64,000 nt of DNA from Undaria pinnatifida (taxonomy: Eukaryota; Sar; Phaeophyceae; Laminariales; Alariaceae): contig JABAKD010000025.1 of NCBI GenBank assembly GCA_012845835.1, positions 16,501,992 to 16,565,991 of the forward strand, in the 5' to 3' direction. Every line of letters starts with the position of its first letter. Position 1 is the first letter of the stretch. The notes beneath the pieces were generated by a model. The model was not told where the DNA came from and did not search any database. It saw only the letters and a program-made list of their open reading frames with translations. The translations under genes were made by a program, and so were the position numbers. Shown piece by piece: positions 18,465 to 28,350 of this stretch.

Positions 18465-19725
18465 CACACGAGGGTTAGTTGGATGTTGTATCTCTTGTAT
18501 TGATTGCTTGCACTATGCCCAATCAATGTATTTTGACGGAAGGGGGGGCGGAGCCCTTCGCTCAGGTCAGGCTGGCAATAACGCCTGCAAGGTGAAAAAA
18601 GGGGAAAACTGCTATGTATCGTATCGTATTGCCGCAACCGGGGAGAAAACCCACCCTGAAGGACCATAAATAAAGTTTCATAGGAAAACCAGGCACCTGG
18701 AACTATATCCATCCGGAGAATTCAGAGAATGGATCGAAGATGCGGCGCTTCACAACTTACTCCCACATCTGAAATTTTGAAGGCAAAAAAACTTTTGGAC
18801 GGGCGCAAAGCAAAGCGGGCACCAAACGTCCGACGTATTAGTACGTGAAAAAGCCAATGGAGCGCAAACCATGCGAAGCAGACGTCAAAAGTCCGAACGC
18901 GCCGCTGCGTGAATGCAAAAGAGGAAGCGAGAATCACCGCAAGGCTGAAAACGAAACGCACTCGGGGGAGTATTGTCGCTGGTATAACTAGCAACAGCAT
19001 GAGCCTATGACTAGATAGGCGAAACGCCGTTCTGCTGCGGAAGATCCAGATATATGTCACAAAAACCTGCTACCTGATCCACGACAAATGCCCGTAGCAC
19101 TTCAAACCGGGGCAACCCATGGCGAAATTGGGAAGTTCTTCGAGCCAGGGCAACGGGATACAGTTTTGTTACTGAAAATCTAGATGTATGTATTACACAA
19201 AATTCTTCTACCGGATCCACGGCGAAGACGTGCAACACTTCCGACGACCAGGGCAACCCATGGTGAAGGCGCAAAGCACGTTGAGCCAGGACAAGGAAGG
19301 GGGAATTCTGTTGAATACTTCGTACGTACTTACGCGGTGCCGCTCACTTTACTAGTAGTGAGGATAAGAACTGATAAACTCGAGGCGGAAAAGCGGCAAA
19401 ATATTCGGTCGCGGGATCAAGAGGACGGAATTGACACGCATGCGAATTTTCGAACTACACTGACTGAGCGTGTGAAAGGTAACACAAAAATGTAGGAAAT
19501 AGCGGGCATCGTTACGATCTACGCAATAGAGCGCGGAAAGACGGGCGCAAGGACAACGACAGCTTATCCGACTCTGAATCGGCAAACGGTTGTCGAGGGA
19601 CGGATCCTATTACCTCGGGCCTAGTGAAACAATGCAATGAGGCGGAGGGGGAACACCAAAACAATGCCGTGGAGATACATGAACAACAGGCAAATCGTAA
19701 GGTCGTGTGCGTGTCTACTGTAGCA
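18465..19725 (-). repeat. Dispersed repeat DR1, ~1.25 kb, copy 1 (candidate LTR)
   Basis: It matches, as inverted complement, the segment 38060-39440 along almost its full length. Shared blocks include GATCGAAGATGCGGCGCTTC, GGCTCCGCCCCCCCTTTC, CACTTCAAACCGGGGCAA, GATCTACGCAATAG and ACCTCGGGCCTA. It lies beyond the 3' side of Gypsy-1 on the same strand sense, and a 50 bp piece also lies 3' of Gypsy-2 (49320-49370). It could therefore be this family's LTR, but no matching LTR on the other side was found. Confidence 0.7.
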
Positions 19726-20099
19726 CTTATGTGGTCTTCCCCTGAGGTGGAGAACGGAAGATTAAACAAGGATAAAATAGGGTACGAACGTTCGCGCCTG
19801 TCCTGGAAGGACCAAAACTGCCCTCCTACGAAAGGAACACGAAGGCGTTGCCAACAGTCCCGTCAGCCTCAACAAGGGGAAGAGGAGGGCCAAGAACTCA
19901 AAGCCAGGAAACGCAGGGAACGCGTGACCTAGGGGCAACAGGGGCAAGCGTATTCGTGTGCCCAACGTTTACCAACGTTACAGCCATCATCCGTGAAAGC
20001 AGTAGACAGCTGGAGACATCGCTAATCAACAAGCAGGACGCCGGGGAAAAACAAAGGAAAAATCATAACAGACTCGTTGACAGCCTATGGTGAGAACGT
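19726..20099. other. No gene seen
   Basis: A/G-rich, low-similarity sequence between DR1 and the Gypsy-1 3' end. Confidence 0.4.
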
Positions 20100-20400
20100 T
20101 AGAACCAAACTCAACTACGATAGCAAGTCAAGAACATCAGGACCGTTAATCTACTTTACGTCCAAGACCGCACAAGGTTACCCAAAACCCAAACACACTT
20201 ACGCTAACGAGCCTAAACCGTCAGGACCGACGACATCGGTTCCGCGCGACTCATGTACGTTAAGCCCAATACCACACAATAACGTAGAGCCTAAACCCAG
20301 CCACGAGGACGAGCCTAAAACGTCAGGGCCGACTATTTCGGCTCCGCAGGACTCGTCTACGTTGAGCACAATACCGCGCATGAGGGTGATTCCTCGGTGG
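20100..20400 (-). repeat. 104 bp tandem duplication at the Gypsy-1 polyprotein tail
   Basis: GAGCCTAAAC-GTCAGG-CCGAC and GACTC-T-TACGTT-AGC occur at 20208 and again at 20312, with a diverged third copy from about 20108. On the minus strand each unit encodes a peptide like LNVDESCGAEIVGPD, resembling the final residues of the Gypsy-2 polyprotein (NVDESRGAAV). Confidence 0.7.
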
Positions 20401-20865
20401 ATATTCAGACACTGCGGTTCGCGCCAAGAGCGGTAGAGTACCTGGTAGAAGGCAGAACGAGAGTGACGGAGTATGCCCGGAATTGTTTCCGAGTCACCAG
20501 AGACGATCGCTGGCCTTGCACCAGAATAAACCTCCAACGGGGAAGACTGTATCGCTGAAGTGGCGAGACCAAGGTGGTTGAGTGATGTAGTAGGGAGAGG
20601 ATTAGGTGGTGAAATAGTTGAGGGCGTAGGGTCTGAGTCCCGTTGGGAGGTATTGAGGGGGTTCGTTGGTGTCGAGTAAGTTGGTGCAGGGTTTGCAGTG
20701 GGCCACCGAAACACGACAGCGGGCATCCAGGCTTTGTACTCGTATGTCGTTGGGAATATCCAAGAAGAGCATCTTGCCGGTGGCCAAGGGACGTCTATCC
20801 GAGGTGGAGCCGGAAGACGCGGGGTCAACGGCTCAGGTCTTGGAGGGGCCATTTTAGGTGAGCGT
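20199..20865 (-). pseudogene. Gypsy-1: integrase C-terminus, decayed chromodomain, tail
   Basis: The frame with MLFLDIPNDIRVQSLDARCR...HCKPCTNL...PPQYLPTGL is collinear with the Gypsy-2 segment LLYLDLPSDLPGSDARRRVA...RCKPCANP...MPKYLPAGL. It is followed by remnants of the chromodomain (LEVYSGARPAIVSGD) and the tail. Frames change at least twice. The chromodomain would have directed integration to modified chromatin. No intact function is expected. Confidence 0.65.
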
Positions 20866-21122
20866 CAGCTTGGCCTTGAGAAGCCTGGCGTTGGTGCGAG
20901 ATGCGGCTCCCTGGCGAGTGCTTGCGGCGAAGTCGTACATAGGTCACCGCGCAACCATCGAAGGTGTAGATAAGTATTTGTTTGAGTGCGCCAGATAGCG
21001 CTGAATTCTGGCTCTATATGGCGGCGACGGTGAAGGTGTGTTATTTACAAACCCGGTCGTACGCACGCCGTTGACGATCAGCTACAGTATAGTGATAATT
21101 CGATGTGGTCGCGCACGAGGCT

Positions 21123-21720
21123 TTAGCGGCCGTGAACGTAGGGACGCTCGAAGATGATTATGTGCAAGCGGAGAAGGCGGTTCGTATGCACCTCGACGGG
21201 GGCCAACCCGGTGGCAGCGCTTGCAGAGTCATTGAGGTCGAATGCTACGTGCGGCAATTGCACGTCCCAGTCGTCCTTACGTTCGTTGACGACCATCGCG
21301 AGAACTTGGGCCATGGTGTGAGGCACTCGCTGGACGCCACCGTTGCCATTGGGGTAATAGGCACTTGTCGCGATGTTCCGCGTGACTAGAAACGTGCACA
21401 GCTTGAAGCAGACGCGATTTTCCGCATGCCTAGAAGCTTGTACACGGCGAGTGCCAGCTTGGAGCAGACTCCCGTTGTCGGGAAGGAGGCTGGCCGAGCA
21501 TTTCCATGCAGGGATGCGCTTGTAAAGCAAAATATTGGCTGTGCCTTCCGCCGTGAATCCGCTAGAAATGGCTTACATTTCTGTGTGTCGGCTCAACCGA
21601 TCTATGAATAGAAGGGAATAGTAGTTCCCCCGTGGTATTGCCGGGAGAGGGCCGAAGTAGTCGACGCTCACCATGACACCGGGGCCGGACGGTAATAGAA
21701 AGACGACAGCGGGCCAGCGT
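21123..21720 (-). pseudogene. Gypsy-1: integrase catalytic core, Glu lost
   Basis: The minus-strand frame includes LLFIDRLSRHTEM, FTAEGTANILL, LPDNGSL, ATSAYYPNGNGGVQRVPHT and ERKDDWDVQLPHVAFD. These align with the Gypsy-2 integrase core, where the same place reads GGVERVNHT. The DDE glutamate is therefore glutamine here. The second Asp to this residue is 48 residues apart, not 35, because about 13 codons have been duplicated or inserted. Catalytically dead. Confidence 0.75.
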
Positions 21721-21749
21721 ACCGTCTGCCGAGAGGCCTGCGCGCCTGG

Positions 21750-22215
21750 TTCTTAAAGCAGCGACAAAGCTACGGCCGTGTGTAGACGTTCATGGCGATC
21801 CACCAATAAAGCTTTCGAGAATATATCGTGTGTGAGCGACGCCGAGGTGGCAGCGCACTTTGAAGTGGCATTATTGCATAATACACGGCCGCATAAGCGG
21901 CAAGGCGTATGCGTTCGTGGGGTCGTCGTCGAAGGGGCAGGCCGCCCGCCCGCCGGGCTTGTCGGAACAAGCCGGGGCAGGGATCGCTAATACCCGCACG
22001 AAAAGGAGAATTTTATCGTCGACAGTGTGAAGGCACCATTTTCCCGCTAAAGAGCGCATTTCTGACAACGGGGGTTGTTCATGGACAAAACATGTAAGAG
22101 CAATCGCCCGGCGGAAACGAGGGGCACCCAGGGAAAAAATACCAAGTGGCGGTGTCACACACCGGTTCGGCGTGCTGTTCACGCGACTAACCGGTGTGCG
22201 AATATCACTCAAAAG
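21750..22215 (-). pseudogene. Gypsy-1: integrase zinc-binding domain region
   Basis: CLHTVDDKILLFVRV, SDKPGGRAACPFDDDPTNAY and PLMRPCIMQ match the N-terminal part of the Gypsy-2 integrase. The H2C2 zinc-binding segment continues below 21870 in shifted frames (CHFKVRCHLGVAHT, ALRTRRA), and its final CxxC pair is no longer evident. Confidence 0.65.
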
Positions 22216-22249
22216 ATTCGACGAACTCGATTTCTGTTGATGTGGATAT

Positions 22250-22975
22250 CTCTAAGGGGAGCGGCGGGAGTGCTGATGCTCGAAGGTGCGTCGGACGAGA
22301 GCACACCTATCAAGAGAGTAGCACTGCTGGCTGCATAGGTGACGCGCTTGATCGGCACTGTAAAAACAGGGCCGATGGGGCCTTCGGACGAAACGCCCGT
22401 GGGAGAAACTATCCGAGTCGGGCGCGGTGTCGGCGCGACGGCTGGTCAGATGGCGTCGGTGTCCGATCAAAGTGGTTGAATCCACAGGCTTCATCTGCGG
22501 CGGCGGCTCGACGGGGCGTGTCCGGGTCGAAATGAGATCCGACGGACGAGGGGACGGCAGCGTCGTCTTAGAAGGTGAAGACGACCAAGGCGAAGCCTCG
22601 GGCACAACTGAACGGTTGGCCCCGGCGACACGTGAGGCTGCATGAGACAAAACAGAGGGTGTGTGACGACCGAGATCCGTTGTACACCCAGCTGGGCATG
22701 TACCGAAAGGGGGGGCATAAGGGATAGTTCCCCATACCTCTTCGTCGAGAGTGGTGGCTGAAAGACCGCCAGGCAGTGAGATGGCAGGCTCGGGCTATAC
22801 TACAATGGTTTGACCGAGGCCGGTGCTCCTAGCTGGGGTTAGCGAGGATGCGACTGGTACTTCAAACACAGAGGCAACGATGTTATCGTCGGCCCATGTC
22901 CAGGCAGTGAAAAACCAGCTGGGCCGTCGTAAGGTGACGTGAAAGGGGGCACTGGTTACTAATTCTCCAGAAGTA
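22250..22975 (-). pseudogene. Gypsy-1: linker between RNase H and integrase
   Basis: Low-complexity Pro/Ser/Ala/Arg sequence. DNIVASVFEVPV aligns to DTVFASVFAIPI in Gypsy-2. Stops and frameshifts are present. Confidence 0.5.
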
Positions 22976-22987
22976 ATGTTTGAGCCG

Positions 22988-23340
22988 GTCGCCCCGGTGG
23001 TCTAGTGGTTACCCTCGAATACTGCTCGCGTTGGTCCTTGAGTTCGATTCCCGCCGTGGTGAGATTTTGAATTTTATTTCCAGAAATGCAAACATAGAAA
23101 GAAAATGATCAGCTGTTGAGAGTGCCTAGCAGCGTGGACAGGCACAACTCGACGCGAGTCGAGGAGGTAAGAAAATGCTGAAATATTGTCGCGAAAAAAA
23201 TGAAGGCACTTATCGTAGGGGGGAGGGAGAGGAGGGCCCTACCGCTATGTGACCCCGTATTTGAGTTACTACTGGGAGGGAGCGCGAGAGTATGCGAGGA
23301 TAATAAATGGGATGACTAATAAAATACAAATAACAAAACT
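22988..23340 (+). mobile_element. SINE-like element with tRNA-related head, inserted in Gypsy-1
   Basis: The head GGTCGCCCCGG holds a good Pol III box A (TGGTCTAGTGG, 22998-23008) and box B (AGTTCGATTCC, 23041-23051), 32 bases apart as in tRNA genes. The acceptor stem pairs only partly (6 of 7 only if shifted by one base), so it is tRNA-derived rather than a working tRNA. The body differs from that of SINE-A. It ends in an A-rich stretch (AATAAAATACAAATAACAAAA, 23319-23339). The element interrupts the RNase H-integrase linker of Gypsy-1. Confidence 0.55.
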
Positions 23341-23344
23341 CGAG

Positions 23345-24225
23345 GTCGTCAACCCTCGCTCGCGCCCTTGTTCGCGATAAATTCAAGCGGGAGCCTACCC
23401 AAGCCAGAGTTCGGGTTTAGAGGCTTCATCCCACCCAACCCGGCACGCATGGCAGAGGGCCCACTGACAAAAAGGCTATGTGGGCGGACGAGAAAAATAC
23501 GTTGTTCGTGTGACGGGGTCAGACCGCTGCGACCGGTACGGTCACTCTCGGTGGCGGGCAGTGGTAAGCGAGACAGAATATCGATAGTTCTGCGCGCATT
23601 GCTTTTGCGATATTCCAACTTATGTCTTTACGCGGTGGGAATTTTTCAACCATCGCTGCACGCGTAGGTAGTTGTCCGCGACCTTGTCGAGACTTTCTAG
23701 GGCTTGTGGTCTGAAAAAAGATACGGGGCATGATACTTCATAAAGAACCGCAAAGCGCGCGTGATGTTCCAGATGATGACTGGTCGAATGAAGTCCAACG
23801 CCTTTCAGGCTCGATTGTGGTTCGGTTGACGAATCAGATGGGACGAACGGATAGGTGCCGTGCTCTTGCTCAAGAGTGGCTCCAAGACCGTCCTTACGGG
23901 CATCGCGGTAGAGGAGAAAAACGGCGAGATTCGTAGGTGAGGGTGTCCCAGTTAGGGTACACCAGGACCGGAAGCTCTGGTAGCTCTTCCAGGAGCGCCA
24001 GCACAATGGAGATAATTGCGTTCGTAAAACCGAATTTGGCACCCTGTTTAAGGAATGAGGTGAGCGAGCTAGATCATGCAAGAACTTTCTGTAACAGCCG
24101 ATAACGCTCATCAGTGAGAGTAGCTGTTGGATGTCGTCTGGCATGAGCGTTTTCGTGAGGGCCTCTACCTTGCGGGCGTGCCACTTGAAGCTGGCGGGGA
24201 ATATGGTGGGGCCGAAGATATCCAC
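23345..24225 (-). pseudogene. Gypsy-1: RT thumb/connection and RNase H
   Basis: Order on the minus strand: FKWHARKVEALTKTLMPDDI, LMSVIGCYRKFLHDLA, YRDARKDGLGATLEQEHG, PQALESLDKVADN, RVQRWL, MEYRKSNARRT, LSRLPLPATESDRTG. This is the standard Ty3/Gypsy RT end (YYRKFL block) followed by RNase H, in which the first Asp of RNase H is kept (YRDARKDG). The main ORF is 23620-24225 and a second frame continues at 23349-23618. Confidence 0.8.
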
Positions 24226-24940
24226 GTCCGTGTTCTAAGGGGCCGGAATCGAAGACGATAACGTTGTCGAGATAGGCGTCGAAGCGATTGAGGCCGTTGA
24301 TAACTTCGCTGACTTCTTTAACGAACAATCATGGTGCCGCGCTGCTGCTTTGCGGTTTGGCAAGCCACTCGATGTGACGCCTGGGCGTGTAACATGCGGT
24401 GAGACGTATGGTGTATTTGTGCACCGTTCTCTGGTGACACAACAACACGCTATCGAATTGTCAAGATATCCAATCGGGCCCTATTTGTCATGGACATTGT
24501 TGGTGCGAGGGAAGGGAAGCTGGCCAAGAACGCTGAGCTTGTTGAGCTGCCTGTACTTGATCGTGACCAGGAAGATACCGGATGGCTCCGGTTAACAACT
24601 ACCGGACTCACCGACGGCGGCGTAGAGTGACGGATCTGGCTGCCGCGACAAACAAAAAAATCAGCATCGCGCCAGCTGTGGCGGCGGTCGGGGAATTAAT
24701 GCGGTATGACCGTCATGTAAGCGGAGAGCTGTTCGGTGAAACCGAGTTCTAGAGGGGGAACACAATTCAAAATCGGCTGAAGACTTTGAAAACACTCCGG
24801 GAAACTCCTCCATAACATCACCCAGCTGAGTGATGATGACCGGCGCCCATCCGGGGCCATTCAAGACGAATGCGATTGCTCGCACGTGATATAGCAACCG
24901 ATTCCATTTCTTGAGAAAGTCGTGCGCTGGACGGTGCATA
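24074..24940 (-). pseudogene. Gypsy-1: reverse transcriptase core, YxDD changed to YLDN
   Basis: Frames give VIITQLGDVMEEFPGVFSKS, RQLNKLSVLGQLPFPR, TVHKYTIRLTACYTP, EWLAKPQSSSAAP, FVKEVSEVINGLNRFDAYLD and NVIVFDS. This is the full motif order of a Ty3/Gypsy RT (NYKKLN, LPIPR, PLTAFCTP, MPQG, YIDDV equivalents). The second catalytic Asp is Asn, and several frameshifts are present. Inactive. Confidence 0.8.
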
Positions 24941-25011
24941 AGTGGCCGGGAAGGGCAGGGTTGGGTGTGTGGTCGTCAGGCGGCGGCGTGGTAGTCAGCA
25001 CACTTTCACTT

Positions 25012-25286
25012 TCCAGCTTCTGGACAAGCCGTGGTCACAGGTGTCATCCCTTCTCCTCCCCGGTTCTTGCCTTCAATTTTCATCGCGCATAGGGTTCAGC
25101 AATCCCACTGCTCGTCAATTGTTCATCGAATGTTGCTAACTCACGCTCTCGCGCTTTCCGCGAGTCAATTTGTCCACAAGAAAAAGTCCCAACGAATTTA
25201 TACGAGTATGCACTCGGCGGGGCTCGAACTCACGAAACTGACCTATACCAGGCTCGAGGATAACCTGATACGCCACCGGGGCGACC
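25012..25286 (-). mobile_element. SINE-A copy 2, inserted in Gypsy-1
   Basis: Starts on the minus strand at 25286 with GTCGCCCCGGTGGCG and a box-B-like GAGTTCGAGCC (25221-25231). The body matches 7878-8110 (GCGCGAGAGCGTGAGTT, GAACCCTATGCGC, GACACCTGTGACCACGGC). It separates the post-protease part of Gypsy-1 (25.3-26.06 kb) from the RT (below 24.94 kb). Confidence 0.65.
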
Positions 25287-25295
25287 GATTGGTAG

Positions 25296-26060
25296 TCATG
25301 ATATTGCGAGAAACACATTTGTTTCGTCGCGTAGGTGATGCGCGAACGGACCCAGACACTGTGGTAGCTGCAGACGCTGCTGTGCGTTGTGTGCAGGCGA
25401 AGTGGCTGGACCTGGGACGGCGAGCCTGTGCACACTAGTGCCGCCGGGAAATGGTGAGCGTATTCGACTACCTGGCAGAATCGCTTCGATAGGTACGTGG
25501 AGCAATGGACTGGAGGAAAAATCCGCCGGTTCTAGCTCCGCAACGCCGGCTACGGAATGAACGGGCGAGCGTTAACAAGATGCGTGCCCGTCGAACATTC
25601 AACTGCGGCATGTAACATGCCGACCAGGTAGTAGCCGGTGAGGGTCAAGGCACCGCCCCGTCGGACTAAAGTAACTTTGACGAGTTGGTGGCCGCACGAC
25701 ATGCCGATAATACCTGCATGAAGCATGTGGAAAATAATTGGCAGGGGCTGAGGTATCGGCAGCAAATGCTGTGGTTCCATCTAGCCCGGGGGGAGAAAGT
25801 GTGGGGTCAGGGTTATCACCCGGGCGGGGAGCAAGCTTACGGTAGGAGCGATCATTGGACCTCACCCAGCTGTCGTGTTCAAGGAGCACGGCGTGTTGCA
25901 TGGCCTCGCACGGGACGAAATTGCCCCAGACGGCGAGTGATACTGTTGGCAGGTTGCTGTGAAAGAGCTGCACGGTTCAACAAACAACAGTGTGTGTCTG
26001 GAGGGGTGGTGATTTCCTAAAACCACCCCACGACCGCGAAGGGGTTCGAAATCTACAGAC
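25296..26060 (-). pseudogene. Gypsy-1: region between protease and RT
   Basis: The minus strand encodes SRSWGGFRKSPPLQTHTVV, VQLFHSNLP, SLAVWGNFVPCEAMQHAVLL, DSWVRSNDRSYRKLAPRP, then in another frame HLLHAGIIGMSCGHQLV and LTLTGYYLVGML. From memory this resembles the segment following the aspartic protease in brown-algal Gypsy polyproteins. The DTGS active site itself is not present: the element is cut off upstream by the minisatellite at 26085. Two or more frameshifts. Confidence 0.6.
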
Positions 26061-26084
26061 CACGAGACCGTTACCACGTATTTC

Positions 26085-26310
26085 GCCAGTCCCGACCCGA
26101 CCCGACCCGACCCGTGACTTTTTAACACCACCTGACCCGACCGGACCCGACCCGTGATATTTCAAAACCTTTTGACCCGACCCGGCCTGACCGGTTAGAT
26201 TAAAAACTTTTTGACCCGACCGGACCCGACCCCTGAGATTTCAAACCTCTTGACCCGACCTGACCTGACCCGACCCTTGACGTTTTGAGAACCTCCTGGC
26301 GCGACCCGTG
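26085..26310. repeat. GACCC minisatellite, inverted relative of the 5.3 kb array
   Basis: Units of (GACCC)n plus GTGATATTTCAAAACCTTTT, which is the inverted complement of the AGGAGGTTTGAGATATCAC unit at 5270-5560. It abuts and truncates Gypsy-1 on one side and precedes Copia-1 on the other. Confidence 0.8.
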
Positions 26311-26429
26311 GATCGGCTCATGACCTGTTTTAAACCCGTACTTCGCTTAAACTGAGTTCCCTTAAACCGTTCCCGCGACTGTACGATACCGAAAAGTTTT
26401 TGAGTTGTTTTATTTTGTTCTCGACCTAT

Positions 26430-26880
26430 CGTCAAGGCCACGGTGGATTGGATTTCCCCGCCAATCTCCTGATACAGCAGGGGTACGATCTCTACTCTTT
26501 CTCGCTGGACGTCAACGATGGGAGCAAAAGGCCGGAGCTGCCAATGCAGTCTGTAACTAGCACTCATCTATGTCATCGGCGACCAGGGCACCTTGATAGC
26601 AAGAGCCTGGATCTTCTAAATATCCTTGACAACAACAGAGTGAGCTTTGACGGGGCCGTCACAGACTGCCATGTGTGTGCCGTGGGAAAGAGTCACCAGC
26701 TTGATCACCCGAAGACGGCTGATCACAAAGTCAAGCTCCCTTTCCAGCTGGGTTTCGCGGACCTGGTGGGATCTTTGACACCAGAGGCACTCGGAGGATG
26801 CAAATACGCCACCCAAGATTTCCGACGAGTACACCAAGTAAACGAAGGTTTGCCTGCTGAAGTCCAAGTATGACACTCTT
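26430..26880 (+). pseudogene. Copia-1: GAG-pre-integrase and integrase start
   Basis: The ORF contains THLCHRRPGHLDSKSLDLL and FDGAVTDCHVCAVGKSHQL, the H...H...CxxC zinc-binding segment of Ty1/Copia integrases (LWHRRLGH...C.VC). Then LPFQLGFADLVGSLTPEALGG has the first catalytic Asp. The upstream protease and gag are missing, the element starting right after the minisatellite. A frameshift near 26880 passes to the next ORF. Confidence 0.8.
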
Positions 26881-26892
26881 AGCTCGGGTCAG

Positions 26893-27715
26893 ATGCTCAT
26901 TGGTTTCTGCATGGGGCGTTTAAGGGCTGACAAAGGGGGTGATTTAACAGAAAAGGGATCCCAGACCTACTGCTTCCAGAATGGGGTGTCGCTCGAGTTC
27001 GCCAGCACCAATACACCACGGCAAATCGTTATGTTCGACCGCGTTGGAAGAACTCTCGCAGCTGTGGTGCGGTGCATACTCGCCGACAGTGGTCTGCCAA
27101 TGATTCTCTGGGTAGAATTAATTACCACGGCGGCGTTCCTGGGAAACGGGGCGCCGCACTCCGCCATCCGCATGCAATCCCCGTGCAAGCTGCTACACGG
27201 GACGGAGATTCATCGATGCCAGGACCTTCGTTCACATCGAGACGCCCCACCGTCGGAGCCATACGCAGCTTCGTCCGTCGAGCAACGACACGGATGTCCG
27301 CTACTACACCACAGACGACGACTTTCTGCGGGATCTTCGCGATTGCACTTTGTTGTTGGAACCCGTTACCAGTGCTTCTGTGAACTACATCACCGCTGGC
27401 GGGCCCTTTGCGAACTCACCGGTGGACGAACGTTTGGATCGGATCAGCGACATCATCATCCGGAGGGACACAATGGCCGGAGAAGCCGCAGACTTACCGC
27501 TCGAGGGGTTCATGTCCAGGGGAGCGTCGATGGAGGGCGTCCTGGGAGGAGGTATTGTACATGGTGGAGCATCGGCAGAGGGAGCTCCGCCGGAGGGCAG
27601 TCTGGAGCAGCCATTATCACCGCGGGAGCCTCCCTGGAATCATCGCCTGCGGTTACGCTTGCTAGTACTGCAGCAAAATCCTTCTTGCAGCATAAAGCCA
27701 ACAGCGGTCTGACGC
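26893..27715 (+). pseudogene. Copia-1: integrase core, catalytic Glu replaced by Asp
   Basis: RLRADKGGDLTEKGSQTYC keeps the second Asp. The place of the third catalytic residue reads RQIVMFDRVGRTLAAVV, where Copia integrases have an SER motif, so Glu is replaced by Asp. SPCKLLHGTE follows. A later frame (27350-27712) holds the variable region between integrase and RT (RISDIIIRRDT). MITE-A interrupts at 27717. Confidence 0.75.
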
Positions 27716-27716
27716 A

Positions 27717-27941
27717 TGCTACGATGGAGGTAGCACTTGTTGACTATTTTTCTGAATGACAGGACTCCTTGACCTCAAATCGTCGGAAATAGGCCATTTT
27801 TGTTTTGCGCGGTTCTCGTTCACCTAGGCCATGGGATTTTTCATCCGGTAACCTGGGTATTTTTCAATCGTTTTTTGGAAGAGGTCTTGAGCTCCCAAGG
27901 GGAGGAATCTCCGAAAATAATTGGTGCACCTCTATCGTAGC
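27717..27941 (-). mobile_element. MITE-A copy inserted in Copia-1
   Basis: 225 bp bounded by TGCTACGATGGAGGTAGCAC and GGTGCACCTCTATCGTAGC, which are inverted complements. It contains the complement of CCGACGATTTGAGGTCAAGG and GTCATTCAGAAA. On either side the Copia-1 protein resumes. No clear target duplication was found. Confidence 0.8.
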
Positions 27942-27949
27942 CCGTGTCG

Positions 27950-28347
27950 TCTAAATTCTGCCAACCTAGCGGCATTCATCACCGAGCCCGCGATGTCTGA
28001 GGTTCGAGGACTGAAGCTCTACAACACGATGACTCTAACGGATATCGCGCACGAGATGTAGGGAGCAGACTCAGCCGTGGAGTACACCTATGCCGCGACC
28101 AACGTCAAACATGTTCGGCGGGGGAGAACGCGGAAGTAATTGCCAACACTTCAAAACAAAAGTCATGACTCTACCGGCCAAGGGGCAGTGGAAGACGGTC
28201 TCAGGCGAGGAAATGGCAAGCCTAAAAAAGAACAACGTCTACACCCTCCTGCCGAAGACTGCTGTCCCTACAGGACACACGATTATCGGCAGTCAATAGG
28301 TCTACAAAGTTAAGGCCGATAACACTCACGAGGAACGCGTTATTGTA
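27950..28347 (+). pseudogene. Copia-1: RT N-terminal part
   Basis: TMTLTDIAHEM, AVEYTYAATN, KVMTLPAKGQWKTVSGEEM, SLKKNNVYTLLPKTAVPTG and HTIIGSQ-VYKVKADN form the start of a Copia RT (the W..A...E...L..N.TW.LV block). There is an in-frame TAG where a Trp would be expected (GSQ-stop-VYKVK), another stop after HEM, and a frameshift. It is interrupted by MITE-B. Confidence 0.75.
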
Positions 28348-28350
28348 CTT

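Noticed and set aside
22990-23063. A functional tRNA gene
   Set aside because: Box A and box B are good, but the acceptor and T stems pair poorly and the sequence is followed by a SINE-like body with an A-rich end.
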